Assembly (NCBI RefSeq): GCF_014203395.1
Contig: NZ_JACHIW010000001.1
Span: 5,253,501 to 5,317,500 of the forward strand
Direction: 5' to 3'
DNA length: 64,000 bases
DNA from: Saccharopolyspora phatthalungensis
GTDB taxonomy: Bacteria; Actinomycetota; Actinomycetes; Mycobacteriales; Pseudonocardiaceae
The notes below the pieces were generated by a model that did not search any database, was not told where the DNA came from, and was given only the letters and a program-made list of their open reading frames with translations. Shown in pieces: positions 9,240 through 18,628 of the stretch. The translations under genes were made by a program, and so were the position numbers. Numbering within the stretch: the first letter of the stretch is position 1; the number at the start of each line of letters is the position of its first letter.

Positions 9240-9498
9240 TTCTGCGCGTCATGCGCCAGGCAGGATCTGCGACTACAGCCCCGTCCCAAACTAAGGCGGA
9301 ACGCCTGGTACAACCCCGACCGCCAGCCCAGCGTTGCAACAGCCTATTCCGCAAGTTCTGATATCCGAGGTTACCGGTAGCTCCCCCGTGAGTCCGGCCG
9401 GATTGAAGCGATTTCAGTTGGAACCCAAGGCCTTTCGGTCCTGAAGGTTCATAACTGCGGCGGTTCGTGGGGCCTGATTCTAGCGGCGTCGGACGGCA
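9240..9498. other. Short intergenic stretch, nothing recognised
   Basis: I see no gene and no convincing T-rich terminator hairpin between the LysR gene and the recombinase fragment. Confidence 0.4.
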
Positions 9499-9887
9499 TT
9501 ACGGCTCTACCGGCTGCTCAAGTTCGTCGCTGAGCAGCCGTTCGGCCACGGTGGTGTAGCGCCGTGCGGTGTTGTGGGAGATGCCGAAGACGAGCGACAA
9601 ATGCAGAGGGTCCGGGCCTGCGGTCAGCGCTTCGCGGAGGATTCGGTCGGCACGGATGCGTTCGATCGTGAATCCGTTGTCGCTCAACGATTGTTTGACC
9701 GAATTTTGGCTCACCGGCGTTGTGCGCAACGCGGATTTCGTCGTGAGTTGTACGTGCCGGCTCGGAGTGTGGGGCCATCTGTCCCGGCGGTGGTCGAGCC
9801 GTTGATCGGCGGCACATGGATACACATGCCCTTCTGGAGCGGCTGGCGGATCGCCTCCCACCAGACCGGTTGGAGGAGTACCGCACA
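9499..9887 (-). pseudogene. C-terminal fragment of a recombinase/integrase-like protein, cut by IS1380
   Basis: The minus-strand frame ends with RILREALTAGPDPLHLSLVFGISHNTARRYTTVAERLL, resembling the tail of actinobacterial site-specific recombinase-like proteins where a DP(L/V)xLxxxFGI...A..Y segment is common. Upstream the open frame simply continues antisense through the IS1380 copy whose terminal repeat begins near 9888, so the N-terminal part of the original gene is not here. I could not find it on the other side of the element. Confidence 0.5.
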
Positions 9888-10014
9888 CTAAGCCTCGATC
9901 CACCGGTGGTTTTGGGTAACGGTTCGGCCGTAAGAAGGCGAGATGCCCTCCTGAGCTGGGACGATTGATCTTGCTGAAGGAACCAATCGGTCCTAGTGAG
10001 AGGGCATCTCTGGA

Positions 10015-11485
10015 GTGCGATCTTCTCATAGTCCGGCACGGCTGGGCGCGGTGTTTGATGATCCGAACCTGATCGCGGATGCCGGGCTGATCCCGGTGGT
10101 GCGGCTGGCGGAACGAGCCCGGCTGGGTGAGCTGGTCAGCGAGGCGGTACGTATCAGCGGGGCCGACAACAGCGGCGGGGCCAACCCGGCGGCGAAAGTG
10201 CTCACGGTGGTGGCGGCGATGGCCGCGGGCGCCGACAGTATCGATGACGTCGACCGCCTTCGGCACTCGGCGATGCCGGTCGTGTTCGACGAGATCAAGG
10301 CCCCCTCCACTGTGGGCACTTTTCTGCGGTCGTTCACTCACGGACATGGCCTGCAACTGCATCGTGTGCACCGGCAGTTCCTGGGTGAGCCGGCCACGCA
10401 CGCACCGCTTTTGCCCGGAGCCGGGCAGGTGGCATTCATCGATATCGCCCCGACCCACAAACGGGTCTATGGCCGGGCCAAGCAGGGTGCGCGGATCGGC
10501 CGGTTCAAAGGTATCCGCACGCTGCATCCGCTGCTGGCCACGATCTCAACACCGACCGCGCGGCCGGTCATCGCCGCGGTGCGGCTGCGCGAGGGCAAAG
10601 CGGCCGATGTGCGTGGCGCAGCCCGGTTCGTCGCCGACTCCTTGGCCGCCGCCGACCAAACCGGGTGCCGTGGGATGCGGATCGTGCGGGCGGACTCGAA
10701 GTTCTACACCGCTGATGTGGTCGCCGCCTGCCGCCGGCGCGGGGCGTATTCCTCGCTGTCGACGGGTATGAACCCCTCGATCGCCGCCGCGATCGCCGGC
10801 ATTGCCGCCGATGCCTGGCGGCAGATCCGCTATCCCCGAGCGGTCGTCGATCCCGACACCGGCGAGTTGATCTCCGAGGCCGAAGCCGAGATCCCCGCCT
10901 ACACCGCGTTCGCCAGCAAGCCCAAACACCAGCAGGTCACCGCGCGCCTGATCGTGCGCCGGGTCCGCGACCTGGCCAAACCACCCATCGAAGGTGAGCA
11001 GGGCGAGTTGTTTCCCGTCTGGCGCTACCACCCGATCTTCACCGACAGCCACATCGAAACTCTCCTCGTCGAGGTACTTCTTCGCCATCTTGTCGAGGAG
11101 CTACCACCCGATCTTCACCGACAGCCACATCGAAACCCTGCAAGCCGAACAACAACACCGCGACCACGCCGTGATCGAACAGGTCATCACCGACGGCAAA
11201 TCCGGCCCCCTGGCCCACCTGCCCTCCGGCAGGTTCAACGCCAACGCCGCCTGGCTGATCCTGTGGGCCATCAGCTACAACCTGCTCCGTGCTACCGGCA
11301 CGTTGGCCTCGGTCTTCCACGCCAAAGCCACCACCGCCACCCTCCGCGCACAGCTGATCCACATCCCGGCCCGCATCGCCCGTTCAGCGCGGAAACTCAC
11401 CCTGCACCTGCCCAAACACTGGCCCTGGCAACACGCCTGGACACAGCTGTTCACCGCCACCCACGCCCCACCAACAACAGCCTGA
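10015..11485 (+). pseudogene. IS1380-family transposase, broken by a 76-bp internal duplication
   Basis: DDE transposase with AFIDIAPTHKRVYG, RIVRADSKFYTADVV, LFPVWRYHPIFTDS and, in the last part, HAVIEQVITDGKSGPL. The first frame starts at GTG 10015 and is correct until about 11060. A 37-base block at 11024-11060 is repeated at 11100-11136, with 39 unrelated bases between, shifting the frame. Removing exactly 76 bases gives 1,395 bases, an intact 464-residue frame, so this is a clean later lesion in an otherwise healthy gene. After the duplication the first frame runs on meaninglessly to 11658. Confidence 0.85.
11024..11136 (+). repeat. 37-bp direct duplication with a 39-bp filler inside the IS1380 transposase
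   Basis: Copies at 11024-11060 and 11100-11136 are identical. The filler (11061-11099) has near-complementary ends (CTCCTCG at its start, CGAGGAG at its end), so it can fold on itself. Confidence 0.85.
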
Positions 11486-11646
11486 CCCCACCCGCCCCGC
11501 CCCCCAAGGGCCCGACCGGAACCACACGTGGAAAAGCTGGGCAGACCAGCAGCCCACACACGCCCGAAAACCCAAACCGACCTCAAAGACGATCAAACCC
11601 CAAGGTCAAGATCACCAACAAACACCACCGGCGGATCGAGGCTAAG

Positions 11647-11830
11647 TCGCGTCGGTGAGTGGTCGATGCTGGTCGACTTGTTGTCGGCGAGCCTGGTTAC
11701 CCGACAGATCCCGATCAGCCCTTCCGAACGGGATGCACTCGCCGTTCTGCTGAACCGGTTCCGCCCGGCCGCGGTTGCCGATCTTGCATACATCCGGGAC
11801 CGCGAGAACACGCTCGCCTCGGAGGAATAG
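11647..11830 (+). pseudogene. C-terminal fragment of an unrecognised protein next to IS1380
   Basis: Right of the IS1380 end, an open frame reads VGEWSMLVDLLSASL, then PISPSERDALAVLLNRFRP, and stops at 11828-11830. Its composition is coding-like, with amphipathic helices, but the frame to the left enters the IS, so the N-terminal part is missing. I do not recognise the family. It stops just before the IS256 end. Confidence 0.45.
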
Positions 11831-13168
11831 TCAAGACCTGTGGATCAAGATTCTTATTAGGCGGCGGTGGATGGGGCGTGGTCGTCGGGGGTTTGACGAG
11901 TTTGCCGCTTTCGAAGCGTGCTCCGGCGCGCACCAGGGCGACGAGTTCTGGTGCGTTGACCGCACGCCAACGGTCCTGGGCTGACTCGATTAGCTTGAAC
12001 GCCATCGCCAGCCCCGCCGCGCGCGAGCCTGGCCCCTTGGTGACCTTGCTACGGTGCCGCACCGTCGCGAAAGTCGATTCAATGGGGTTCGTGGTGCGCA
12101 AATGCACCCAGTGCTGCGCGGGATAGTCATAGAAACCCAGCAGCTCGTCGACATCGTCGGTGATCTTGGCGACAGCCTTGGGGAACTTCGCCCCGTAGGC
12201 AGCGTCAAACGCTGTCACCGCCTCCAGGGCGTGCCGGCGCCCCTCGGCATTCCAGATCTCGGTGCCAGGGCCTTCTTCGCCCCTGGATGCGCCGATTTCG
12301 GCAATGCGGCGAGCACATTGCCGATCTTGTGGAACCAACAGCGCTGCTCGCGGGTGTCGGGGAAAACCTCGCGCAGCGCGCCCCAGAACCCCAGCGCCCC
12401 GTCCCCGACGGCGAGCACCTGGGCGCGCATCCCGCGGCGCTTGCAGTCACGCAGTAGGTCGGCCCAGGACTCGGTGGACTCGCGGTAGCCGTCGGCCAGC
12501 GCGACGAGTTCTTTACGGCCGTCGGCACGCACACCGATCATCACCAGCAGGCAGAGTTTGTGCTCTTCCAAACGGATATTCACATGAATACCGTCCACCC
12601 ACAGGTACACGAAGTCCACTTCGGACAGATCACGATCTGCGAAGGCACGGTGCTCGGCCTTCCACTGCTCGGTCAACTTCGTGATCACCGCAGCGGATAA
12701 GCCCTTGCTGCTGCCAAGGAACTGCCCGAGTGCAGGCACGAAATCCCCGCTTGACAGACCGTGCAGGTACAACAGCGGCAGCACCTCGGTGATCTTCGGG
12801 GTCTTGCGCGCCCACGTCGGCAGGATCGCCGAGGAAAACCGACACCGCTCACCAGTGCCGGGATCGGTGCGCTTGTCGTTGACCCGCGGTGCGGTGACCT
12901 CGACCGCTCCAGCAGACGTCAAGACCTCGCGAGGCTGGTGGTAGCCGTTGCGGACCACCAAGCGGTGGCCACGCTCGTCGCGCTGGTCAGCGAACTGCGC
13001 GATGTAGGCGTCCACCTCGGCCTGTAACGCCTCGGCCAGCATCTGACGGGCACCCTCACGCACAATCTCATCGATCAACGACGCGGAAGCAGGGCTGCCG
13101 CCACCACGGGAATCAGGGTCAGGGACTATGCTCAGCATCGGGTCGTACCTTCCCGACCGACGCGGCAA
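11715..13168 (-). pseudogene. IS256-family transposase, one-base frameshift
   Basis: Mutator-type transposase. The first part (13168 down to about 12255) has SLIDEIVREGARQMLAEALQAEVDAYI, VVRNGYHQPREVLT, FVYLWVDGIHVNIR, VGDGALGFWGALREVFPD and QRCWFHKIGNVLAALPK. Near 12255 the correct reading changes frame to EIWNAEGRRHALEAVTAFDAAYG, YDYPAQHWVHLRTTNPIES and FATVRHRSKVTKG. Adding one base rejoins both parts, but the joined frame still runs through the terminal repeat before stopping at 11715, so the natural end is probably altered too. Inactive as written. Confidence 0.85.
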
Positions 13169-13235
13169 CGTCGGCCATGCTTGGAACCTTCATCCGATCA
13201 CTGGGAAGGTACGCCCCTCCCCAGCCGATCCACAG
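11834..13235 (-). mobile_element. IS256-family insertion sequence
   Basis: The ends near 11834-11845 (ACCTGTGGATC) and 13222-13235 (GATCCACAGGT) are inverted repeats enclosing one mutator-type transposase frame on the minus strand. Near the right end a second inverted pair, CGTACCTTCCC (from 13143) and GGGAAGGTACG (from 13203), flanks the upstream region. Confidence 0.75.
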
Positions 13236-13395
13236 GTTCCGAGCATTCCCTGCGCCACGAGGTGCAGTGTCGTATCGCCCGCGCAGCGGGCAGAGATTGG
13301 AGGTACGTCTCTGGATCTGATGCCTTACCTTAATCCGAAAGGAAACGGGGACAGTAGCATGGCAGGAAATCGACGGTCATGCCCAGGCGTATGGG
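13236..13395. other. Short spacer between IS256 and the group II intron
   Basis: No gene recognised. The base just before the proposed intron start is at 13395. Confidence 0.4.
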
Positions 13396-13748
13396 GTGGC
13401 GCGTCGAGGGATCCGCGTGATACGGCGAAAACTAGACGGTCTGAATCCTAATCTCCAGAAGGTGCAATTGAACACCCGTTGGAAAGACGCCTGTAACCAA
13501 CGCCGACCCCTGCGGCAGGATGAGGAATGGCCTGCCACAGACTTCCGGGGACCGGAGCGATGTCCGATAAGGACATTCAAGGAGATGAGTGGGACGCCTA
13601 CGTCACGCTAGATACGTATGACACTGACAAACGTGGGATCACCTACGGGATGCGAGTCCTAAGGTGACAGAGGACCCGTAGTAGCCGCAGGAGTCACGCC
13701 CTGCCACGGAGGACGGCGAAGACCCGTCTACAGGGCAAAGGGGTCCAG

Positions 13749-15560
13749 GTGATCGGACATCAACAAGGCCACAAGGTACGCGTAATGCAGAAAGCCGAAA
13801 CGGTACTGGACGTCCTCCACGACCGAGGCAGGAAAGGTCTGCCGTGCGATGAGCTCTATCGCCAGATGTTCAACAAGGAACTGTACCTGCTGGCATACGG
13901 GAACATCTACGCCAACCAGGGCGCAATGACTCCCGGGACCACGGACGAGACCGTGGACGGCATGTCCGAGGAGAAAATCAACGCCATCATCGAGGCGATG
14001 CGCCACGAACGCTACCGGTTCACTCCCACCCGCCGGGTGTTCATCCCGAAGAAGAACGGAAAGATGCGCCAGCTGGGACTGCCGTCATGGTCGGACAAAC
14101 TCGTTGGCGAAGTGGTGCGCCTCCTGCTGGAAGCCTACTACGAGCCGACGTTCTCCGACCGCTCACACGGATTCCGCCGGAAACGGGGATGCCACACCGC
14201 ACTACGCGAAGTGGAACATACCTGGACCGGCACCGTGTGGTTTATCGAGGGCGATATCGCTGACTGTTTCGGCAGTTTGGATCACGACATAATGATCAAG
14301 ATCCTGGCGGAGAAGCTCCACGATAACCGGTTTCTCCGGCTTGTTCGGAACATGCTCAAAGCCGGGTACCTCGAAGACTGGGAACACCACGAGGCGCTAA
14401 GCGGGGTTCCGCAAGGTGGTGTGGTATCCCCCGTCCTTTCCAATATTTACCTGAACAAGCTGGACGAGTTCGTTGAGAAAATCCTCATCCCGCAGTACAC
14501 CCGAGGACAACGCCGACGGCGCAATCCCGAATACTCACGGGTGAAACGCCGGCGGCAGGAGGCGCGCACGCGCGGCGACCGCGCCACAACGCGGGAGCTG
14601 ACCAAGCAACTGCGCACCTTACCCTCGGGTGATCCTGTGGACCCCGGATACCGGCGGTTGCGGTACTGCCGCTACGCCGACGACCATATCCTGGGGTTCA
14701 GCGGACCGAAGGCCGAAGCCGAGGCCATCAAGGATGAGCTGGCCAGGTTCCTGCGCGACGAACTCGCACTGGACCTCAGCGCCGACAAGACGCTCATCAC
14801 CCACGCCCGCACCGACGCGGCACGGTTCCTCGGCTACGAAATCACCGTCCAGCACGCCGACAGCAAGCTCACCTACGGCCGACGATCGGCCAACGGAGCG
14901 ATCGCGCTGCGCGTGCCCCGCGATGTGATCACGGCCCACTGCGCCCTCTACCGGCGCCACGGCAAACCCTGGCACCGTCCGGCCATGCAGAACCTGCACG
15001 ACTACGACATCGTGCGGACCTATGCGGCCGAATACCGGGGCGTGGTCAACTACTATCTTCTTGCTATCGACGTCTGGCGGCTCCACACGCTGCACTGGAA
15101 CGCGCAGACGTCCATGCTGAAGACCTTGGCGGCCAAGCACAAGTCCACGGTCATGACGATGGCGGCCCGGCATCGGGCCAAGATCGAAACACCGTACGGG
15201 CTGCGCACGTGTTTCGAAGCCTGGGTTCACCGCGACGGCAAGCAAGACCTGGTAGCACGGTTCGGCGGGATATCCCTGACACGGAACAAGAGCGCGATCA
15301 TCACCGACCGCGTTCCAGTCCGGGTTCCCTACCCGCGCAAGGAGATCGTCAACAGACTCGTGCGGAGCAGGTGCGAGCTGTGTGAGGACACCGGCCCCGT
15401 GGTGGTCCACCACGTCGCCAAACTCGCCCGGCTCGGTCAGCCCGGACCTGACCAACCGGCGTGGGCGTCGATCATGGCAGCCAAACGGCGGAAGACCCTC
15501 GTGGTCTGCCGACCATGCCACGACGCCATTCACGCCACTCCTGTCACGAACGCGGCATAG
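13749..15560 (+). CDS. ltrA: Group II intron reverse transcriptase/maturase with HNH endonuclease
   Basis: A 603-residue multifunctional intron protein. Reverse-transcriptase blocks are visible: FIPKKNGKMRQLGLPSWSDK, SHGFRRKRGCHTA, the catalytic WFIEGDIADCFGSLDH, VPQGGVVSPVLSNIYL and the YADD motif in RYADDHILGF. A maturase (X) region follows, and the C-terminus has a zinc-type HNH endonuclease (CELCEDTGPVVVHHVAKLA and CRPCHDAIHA). It would bind the unspliced intron RNA, help it splice, and copy it into DNA at new sites. The frame is intact. The insert between RT blocks (about residues 230-300, rich in Arg) and the two-domain layout fit the chloroplast-like/mitochondrial-like bacterial classes; the class itself is a guess. 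Confidence 0.93.
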   Translation: MIGHQQGHKVRVMQKAETVLDVLHDRGRKGLPCDELYRQMFNKELYLLAYGNIYANQGAMTPGTTDETVDGMSEEKINAIIEAMRHERYRFTPTRRVFIPKKNGKMRQLGLPSWSDKLVGEVVRLLLEAYYEPTFSDRSHGFRRKRGCHTALREVEHTWTGTVWFIEGDIADCFGSLDHDIMIKILAEKLHDNRFLRLVRNMLKAGYLEDWEHHEALSGVPQGGVVSPVLSNIYLNKLDEFVEKILIPQYTRGQRRRRNPEYSRVKRRRQEARTRGDRATTRELTKQLRTLPSGDPVDPGYRRLRYCRYADDHILGFSGPKAEAEAIKDELARFLRDELALDLSADKTLITHARTDAARFLGYEITVQHADSKLTYGRRSANGAIALRVPRDVITAHCALYRRHGKPWHRPAMQNLHDYDIVRTYAAEYRGVVNYYLLAIDVWRLHTLHWNAQTSMLKTLAAKHKSTVMTMAARHRAKIETPYGLRTCFEAWVHRDGKQDLVARFGGISLTRNKSAIITDRVPVRVPYPRKEIVNRLVRSRCELCEDTGPVVVHHVAKLARLGQPGPDQPAWASIMAAKRRKTLVVCRPCHDAIHATPVTNAA

Positions 15561-15569
15561 TCACTGGAG

Positions 15570-15604
15570 AGCCACGTGCATCGAAAGATGCCCGCGTGGT
15601 TCGG
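15570..15604 (+). ncRNA. Group II intron 1, domain V
   Basis: A hairpin beginning with the catalytic AGC triad (AGCCACGTGCATC), GAAA tetraloop, then GATGCCCGCGTGGTTCG with the usual two-base bulge. Domain VI follows (15608-15666), with stem GGGTGCACG pairing to CGTGCAGCCC. Confidence 0.8.
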
Positions 15605-15668
15605 AGGGAGGGTGCACGAAAAGGACCGGGATCAACCCTAGAAACCCGGCACCTCGCGTGCAGCCCAC

Positions 15669-15880
15669 CCTGTTCCAGCCGAGACCGGAGAAGAGCTGAT
15701 GCGTTTGCGCGCCGAGCTGCACTGGGCGTGCTCCAACTGCACGCACTGCCAAGTAAGAATGCTCCTACCTGCACCTGTCGGTCCGGTTGCGATCGGAGCG
15801 GTCCGACACTGATCGCGAGCATCCGCATAGAAGTAGCCCAAAAGCCGCGTCAAACAACAATCTCGCCCCCAGACTTGATC
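15669..15880. other. Gap after the intron, no supported gene
   Basis: A 37-codon frame at 15699-15812 has AGAAGAGCTG before its ATG and reads HWACSNCTHCQ, but nothing else supports it. Confidence 0.3.
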
Positions 15881-16110
15881 TCAGCCTCCTTGCCGGCCGA
15901 GCACCGCTTCCAGGAACCTTTCACTCCTCTCCGCAGATATCATGAGGTCGTCGAGGACTGCGGCTCGCACGGTTCCGCTATCGAGGCCCGCTGACTCCAT
16001 GACCTGGGTGAGTGCTCGCCGGTTGGTGTCCGACTTGGCCTGCTGGCATAAGCGATAGTCGAGGACGCCTTGCGCGACGTACTGTACGCATCGCCGGTCG
16101 CGACGGCTTG
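15881..16110 (-). pseudogene. C-terminal remnant of an unrecognised protein, cut off by IS3
   Basis: A start-less minus-strand frame reads CVQYVAQGVLDYRLCQQA, then RALTQVMESAGLDSG and AERSERFLEAVLGRQGG, with a TGA at 15881-15883. Its amphipathic helical pattern and coding-like composition differ from the other frames here. Upstream it meets a stop close to the IS3 terminus, so only the last 70 or so residues remain. I do not recognise the family. Confidence 0.4.
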
Positions 16111-16157
16111 CCTAATGATCTCAACAGTGTCAATCCCCTTGAACCGTGGAGACGGTG

Positions 16158-17092
16158 TTATGCCACTTCGGGTGTGACCTGCGTTGTTGTGTTGGCTCGC
16201 GCTTGTGCCATGTGGTGCTCGAACGGGATCGGGCCGATGCCGTCGTTCGCGCTGTGTCGGTGAGTGGTGTTGTAGAAGTCCGCGATCCAGGTCGCCATCT
16301 TCAGGCGTGCTTCGGCGCGAGTGGCGAAGTGGTGCTGGTGGACGAACTCGACCTTCATGTGGAGTTGAACACCTCGGCGGCGGCGTTGTCCAGCGCTGAT
16401 CCGACCCGGCCCATCGATTGCGTGATGCCCAGCGCGCGACAGGTCCTGCCTGTGGCCGCGGCGGTGTATTCGGATCCGCGATCAGAATGGAAGATCACCC
16501 CGTCGACCTGGCCGCCCCGGCTGGTGGCGGCCATCCGCAGGGACGCGGTCACCAGCGCCGAGTCGTGGTGGGCCGACATTCCATAGCCCAGCATCCGCCG
16601 CGAGAACAGGTCCTCGGTCGTGGCGAGGTAGAGCGGTCCCTCATCGGTGTCGATCTGGGTGACATCACCGCACCACAGCACATCCGGAGCCACGGCGGTG
16701 AACTTCCGGCGCACCAGATCCCTTGCCACGGGCCGTTTTCCAGACCGCGTCAACGACCGGCGCCGCTTCACCGGACGGCCGGCCAGGCCGAGTTCGGCCA
16801 TCCGTGCCGCCACGGTTTTCTCCGAAACCTTCCAGCCGGCTTCCCGAAGATCATCGGTGATCCGGGGGCTGCCGTAGGTGCCGCCCGAGGCGGTGAACAG
16901 CGTCTGGATCTGCTCATCCAGCTGTGCGCGCCGCTGCTCACGCCGGGTGGGCTCACGGTTGATCCACTTGTAGAACCAGGACTGCGAGACTCCCAGGGCC
17001 CGGCAGGCGATCGCGTGCGGAACGCCGAAACCGGTCCTCTGGGACGCGATGAACTCCGCCACGATCACTGGTTCATCGCATCCTTGACCCAC
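16158..17092 (-). pseudogene. IS3 orfB transposase (DDE integrase core), frameshifted near its end
   Basis: The N-terminal HTH_21-type part reads CRALGVSQSWFYKWINREP and YGSPRITDDLREAGWKVSEKTVA. The rve core reads DVLWCGDVTQIDTDEGPLYL (first Asp), VIFHSDRGSEYTA (second Asp) and SALDNAAAEVFNST (before the catalytic Glu). There the frame meets a TGA overlapping an ATG, and the correct C-terminus continues one frame over as KVEFVHQHHFATRAEARLK and FYNTTHRHSANDG. Adding one base gives 311 codons. As written, the catalytic glutamate of VEFVH is lost from the main chain. Confidence 0.87.
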
Positions 17093-17382
17093 AGGACCAT
17101 GGATTGCTTGAGGACATCACGCTCCATCTCTAACTCCGTTATCTCCTTGTCCCACTCGGCTTTCTCTGCCCGCAACCGCGTCAGCTCCGCGCGCTCGGCC
17201 TCATCCAGCGCGCCTCGCTCCTGCTCGGTGCGCCCACGATCAGCCTGCACCCAGTTATGCAGCGTGTACGGGCTAACACCCAACTCCCGCGCGACCTGCG
17301 CGACCGGCTTCCCGGTCTCCGCCACGATCCGCACCGCGCCCGCCCGGAACTCCGGATCGAACCGACGCCTCTTGTTTCCCAC
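17065..17382 (-). CDS. IS3 orfA transposase (HTH_Tnp_1 type)
   Basis: A 105-residue protein: RRRFDPEFRAGAVRIVAETG, then the helix-turn-helix PVAQVARELGVSPYTLHNWV, then a leucine-rich coiled region (LTRLRAEKAEWDKEITELE) that in IS3 elements mediates dimerisation. It overlaps orfB by 28 bases, where IS3 elements normally make an OrfAB fusion by programmed minus-one frameshifting. Confidence 0.88.
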   Translation of the reverse strand: MGNKRRRFDPEFRAGAVRIVAETGKPVAQVARELGVSPYTLHNWVQADRGRTEQERGALDEAERAELTRLRAEKAEWDKEITELEMERDVLKQSMVLWVKDAMNQ

Positions 17383-17424
17383 GACCTGATCATCTCTCCT
17401 AGCTCAGGTCTCCACGCTACGAGG

Positions 17425-17774
17425 GGAAGCACAGAGCTCACGGAAAGGAGGGCGCCCGCTTCCCCTGGCTCATGGGTGGCGGGGTCGAAGAGGTTGCGGA
17501 TGTTGGGGACCGTTCCTTATTACCTGGGCACCGCGATGTCACGTGTGTCGTCGGCGCGATGTCTGCTGCCCAGATCACGATGACCGTCGAGCGGGCTTTC
17601 GAGGGTTGTTTGTGCTGGTAGGAGGTTTGGGCTGGGTGTCGGATGTCGTTGGCTTCTGGACGTTTCTCGTTTTTTGCGTCGAATGACGGTAGGGCGGTTC
17701 CTCGAGTCTTGTTTTCGCAGGTGGAGGGCTTTGTTTGGTCCGCGTCGCAAGGTTGGCTTCCGGACGTTTTCTCG
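17425..17774. other. Gap with a near-perfect direct repeat, no supported gene
   Basis: It contains two copies of GTTGGCTTCTGGACGTTTCT-like sequence (17648-17671 and 17752-17776). A short minus-strand stretch near 17440-17500 (VPNIRNLFDPATHEPGEAG) has coding-like composition but no start. Confidence 0.4.
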
Positions 17775-17776
17775 TT
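17648..17776 (+). repeat. Direct repeat pair, about 25 bp, 104 bp apart
   Basis: 17648-17671 and 17752-17776 differ by one substitution and one extra T. The second copy ends at the stop of the replication-relaxation-like frame. Confidence 0.75.
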
Positions 17777-18628
17777 ACTTCGCCTGTGCGGGTTGTGGCG
17801 GGAAGGGGTCCCAGGCGGGGGTGGTCGGGTGGATTCCCCAGGCTGCCAGGTGATTGAGGGCCGTTGCGGTGGTCGTGAGTGCTGCTTGGATGTCGAGCGG
17901 CGGCTGGTGGTGGCGTGTGGCGACGATTCGGTCGGTGATGAGTTGGTGGCGTCCGAGACTGGTCTGGTTGGTGGCGACAAGCAGTCGGAGGCGGAATTCG
18001 GGCAGGTGCTGTGCGAGGAGTAGGTAGTTGTTGATGTGGCGGTTGAGGTTGTCGTATCGGCCGTGGCGCTCTACTTCGAGTGCGAGCAGCAGTGGTCCGG
18101 ATTCGAGGGTGAAACCGACGAGGGCGTCCGGGATGATCCAGGATTGGCCTTTTCCGAGGCTGGTTCGGCGGGCGATGCGGAGTGGGCCGACGACGGTGGG
18201 GTGGGTCGCGGCGAGTTGTCCGACGAGGTGGGCGGTCAGCCGGTCGTGGTCGTGGTCTTGAATGCGGGGGCGTCGGGGTAGGCGCGTTCCGGTAGCGCGG
18301 GCGATGGCGCGGAAGGTGCGGTGACCGAGTTCGGTGGTGACCCATCGTCGTGGTGCTGGCGGGCTGGTGCGTAGCCACGCTGTGCGTTGCCAGTGCGCGA
18401 GGACCTGGCGAAGGTCGTCGCGTCGGAGGAAGCGGCCCCATTCTGCTGCGATGTGGAGGGCTGCATTGCTGACTTGGGCTGCCGTGGTCGGTTCGGTGTC
18501 GGGCAGGGTGCGGGCAAGTGCCCGTCGGGCGACTTCTCGGCTGGGGGCGGACCACGGTGGCGCGGTGGTGGGGATGGCCGCGAGGTGGTGACTGCCGGTG
18601 TGGCTGACGCGAGCTCGGCCCAACCGAC
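17775..18628 (-). CDS. Replication-relaxation-like protein, N-terminus missing or unclear
   Basis: The minus-strand frame continues upstream through the CRISPR array, so it has no normal start; only the part left of the array (about 285 residues) can be real. It holds a winged-helix-like segment (LRQVLAHWQRTAWLR, RRWVTTELGHRTFRAIARAT) and then IIPDALVGF and LLLALEVERHGRYDNLNRHI. A proline-aspartate, then a beta strand with ALEVE(R/D) followed by paired helices, is the pattern of the actinobacterial Replic_Relax family found on plasmids and integrated elements. Family call is tentative. The gene may have lost its start when the array was placed beside it. Confidence 0.45.

Larger units (their letters stand above)
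9888..11646 (+). mobile_element. IS1380-family insertion sequence
   Basis: The ends are imperfect inverted repeats: the left end from 9888 (CTAAGCCTCGATCCACCGGT) and the right end finishing at 11646, whose complement reads CTTAGCCTCGATCCGCCGGT. They bracket one DDE transposase gene. The exact target duplication could not be fixed. Confidence 0.75.
13396..15668 (+). mobile_element. Group II intron 1 with reverse transcriptase ORF
   Basis: The retroelement has three parts: a structured 5' region (GATACGGCGAAAAC near 13419 and CGTTGGAAAG near 13477, as in domain I of bacterial group II introns, then GGCAAAGGGG just before the ORF), a maturase ORF, and domains V and VI. I place the 5' end at GTGGCG (13396), near the GUGYG consensus but not exact; the true end could lie some tens of bases away. 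The 3' end is placed at AC 15668, six bases after the candidate branch-point A (15662) in domain VI. The host gene of the insertion is not recognisable. Confidence 0.75.
16136..17424 (-). mobile_element. IS3-family insertion sequence
   Basis: Two overlapping transposase frames (orfA, orfB) on the minus strand lie between imperfect inverted ends that share CGTGGAGAC (about 16146-16154 on the left; complement at about 17409-17417 on the right). The exact ends are approximate. Confidence 0.7.

Noticed and set aside
9888..10527. Long minus-strand ORF reading through IS1380
   Set aside because: Antisense to the transposase; only its last 130 codons left of the IS look coding.
17775..18628. Missing cas2 on the far side of the array
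   Set aside because: The protein is too long and shows no Cas2 ferredoxin-like start or catalytic Asp pattern.
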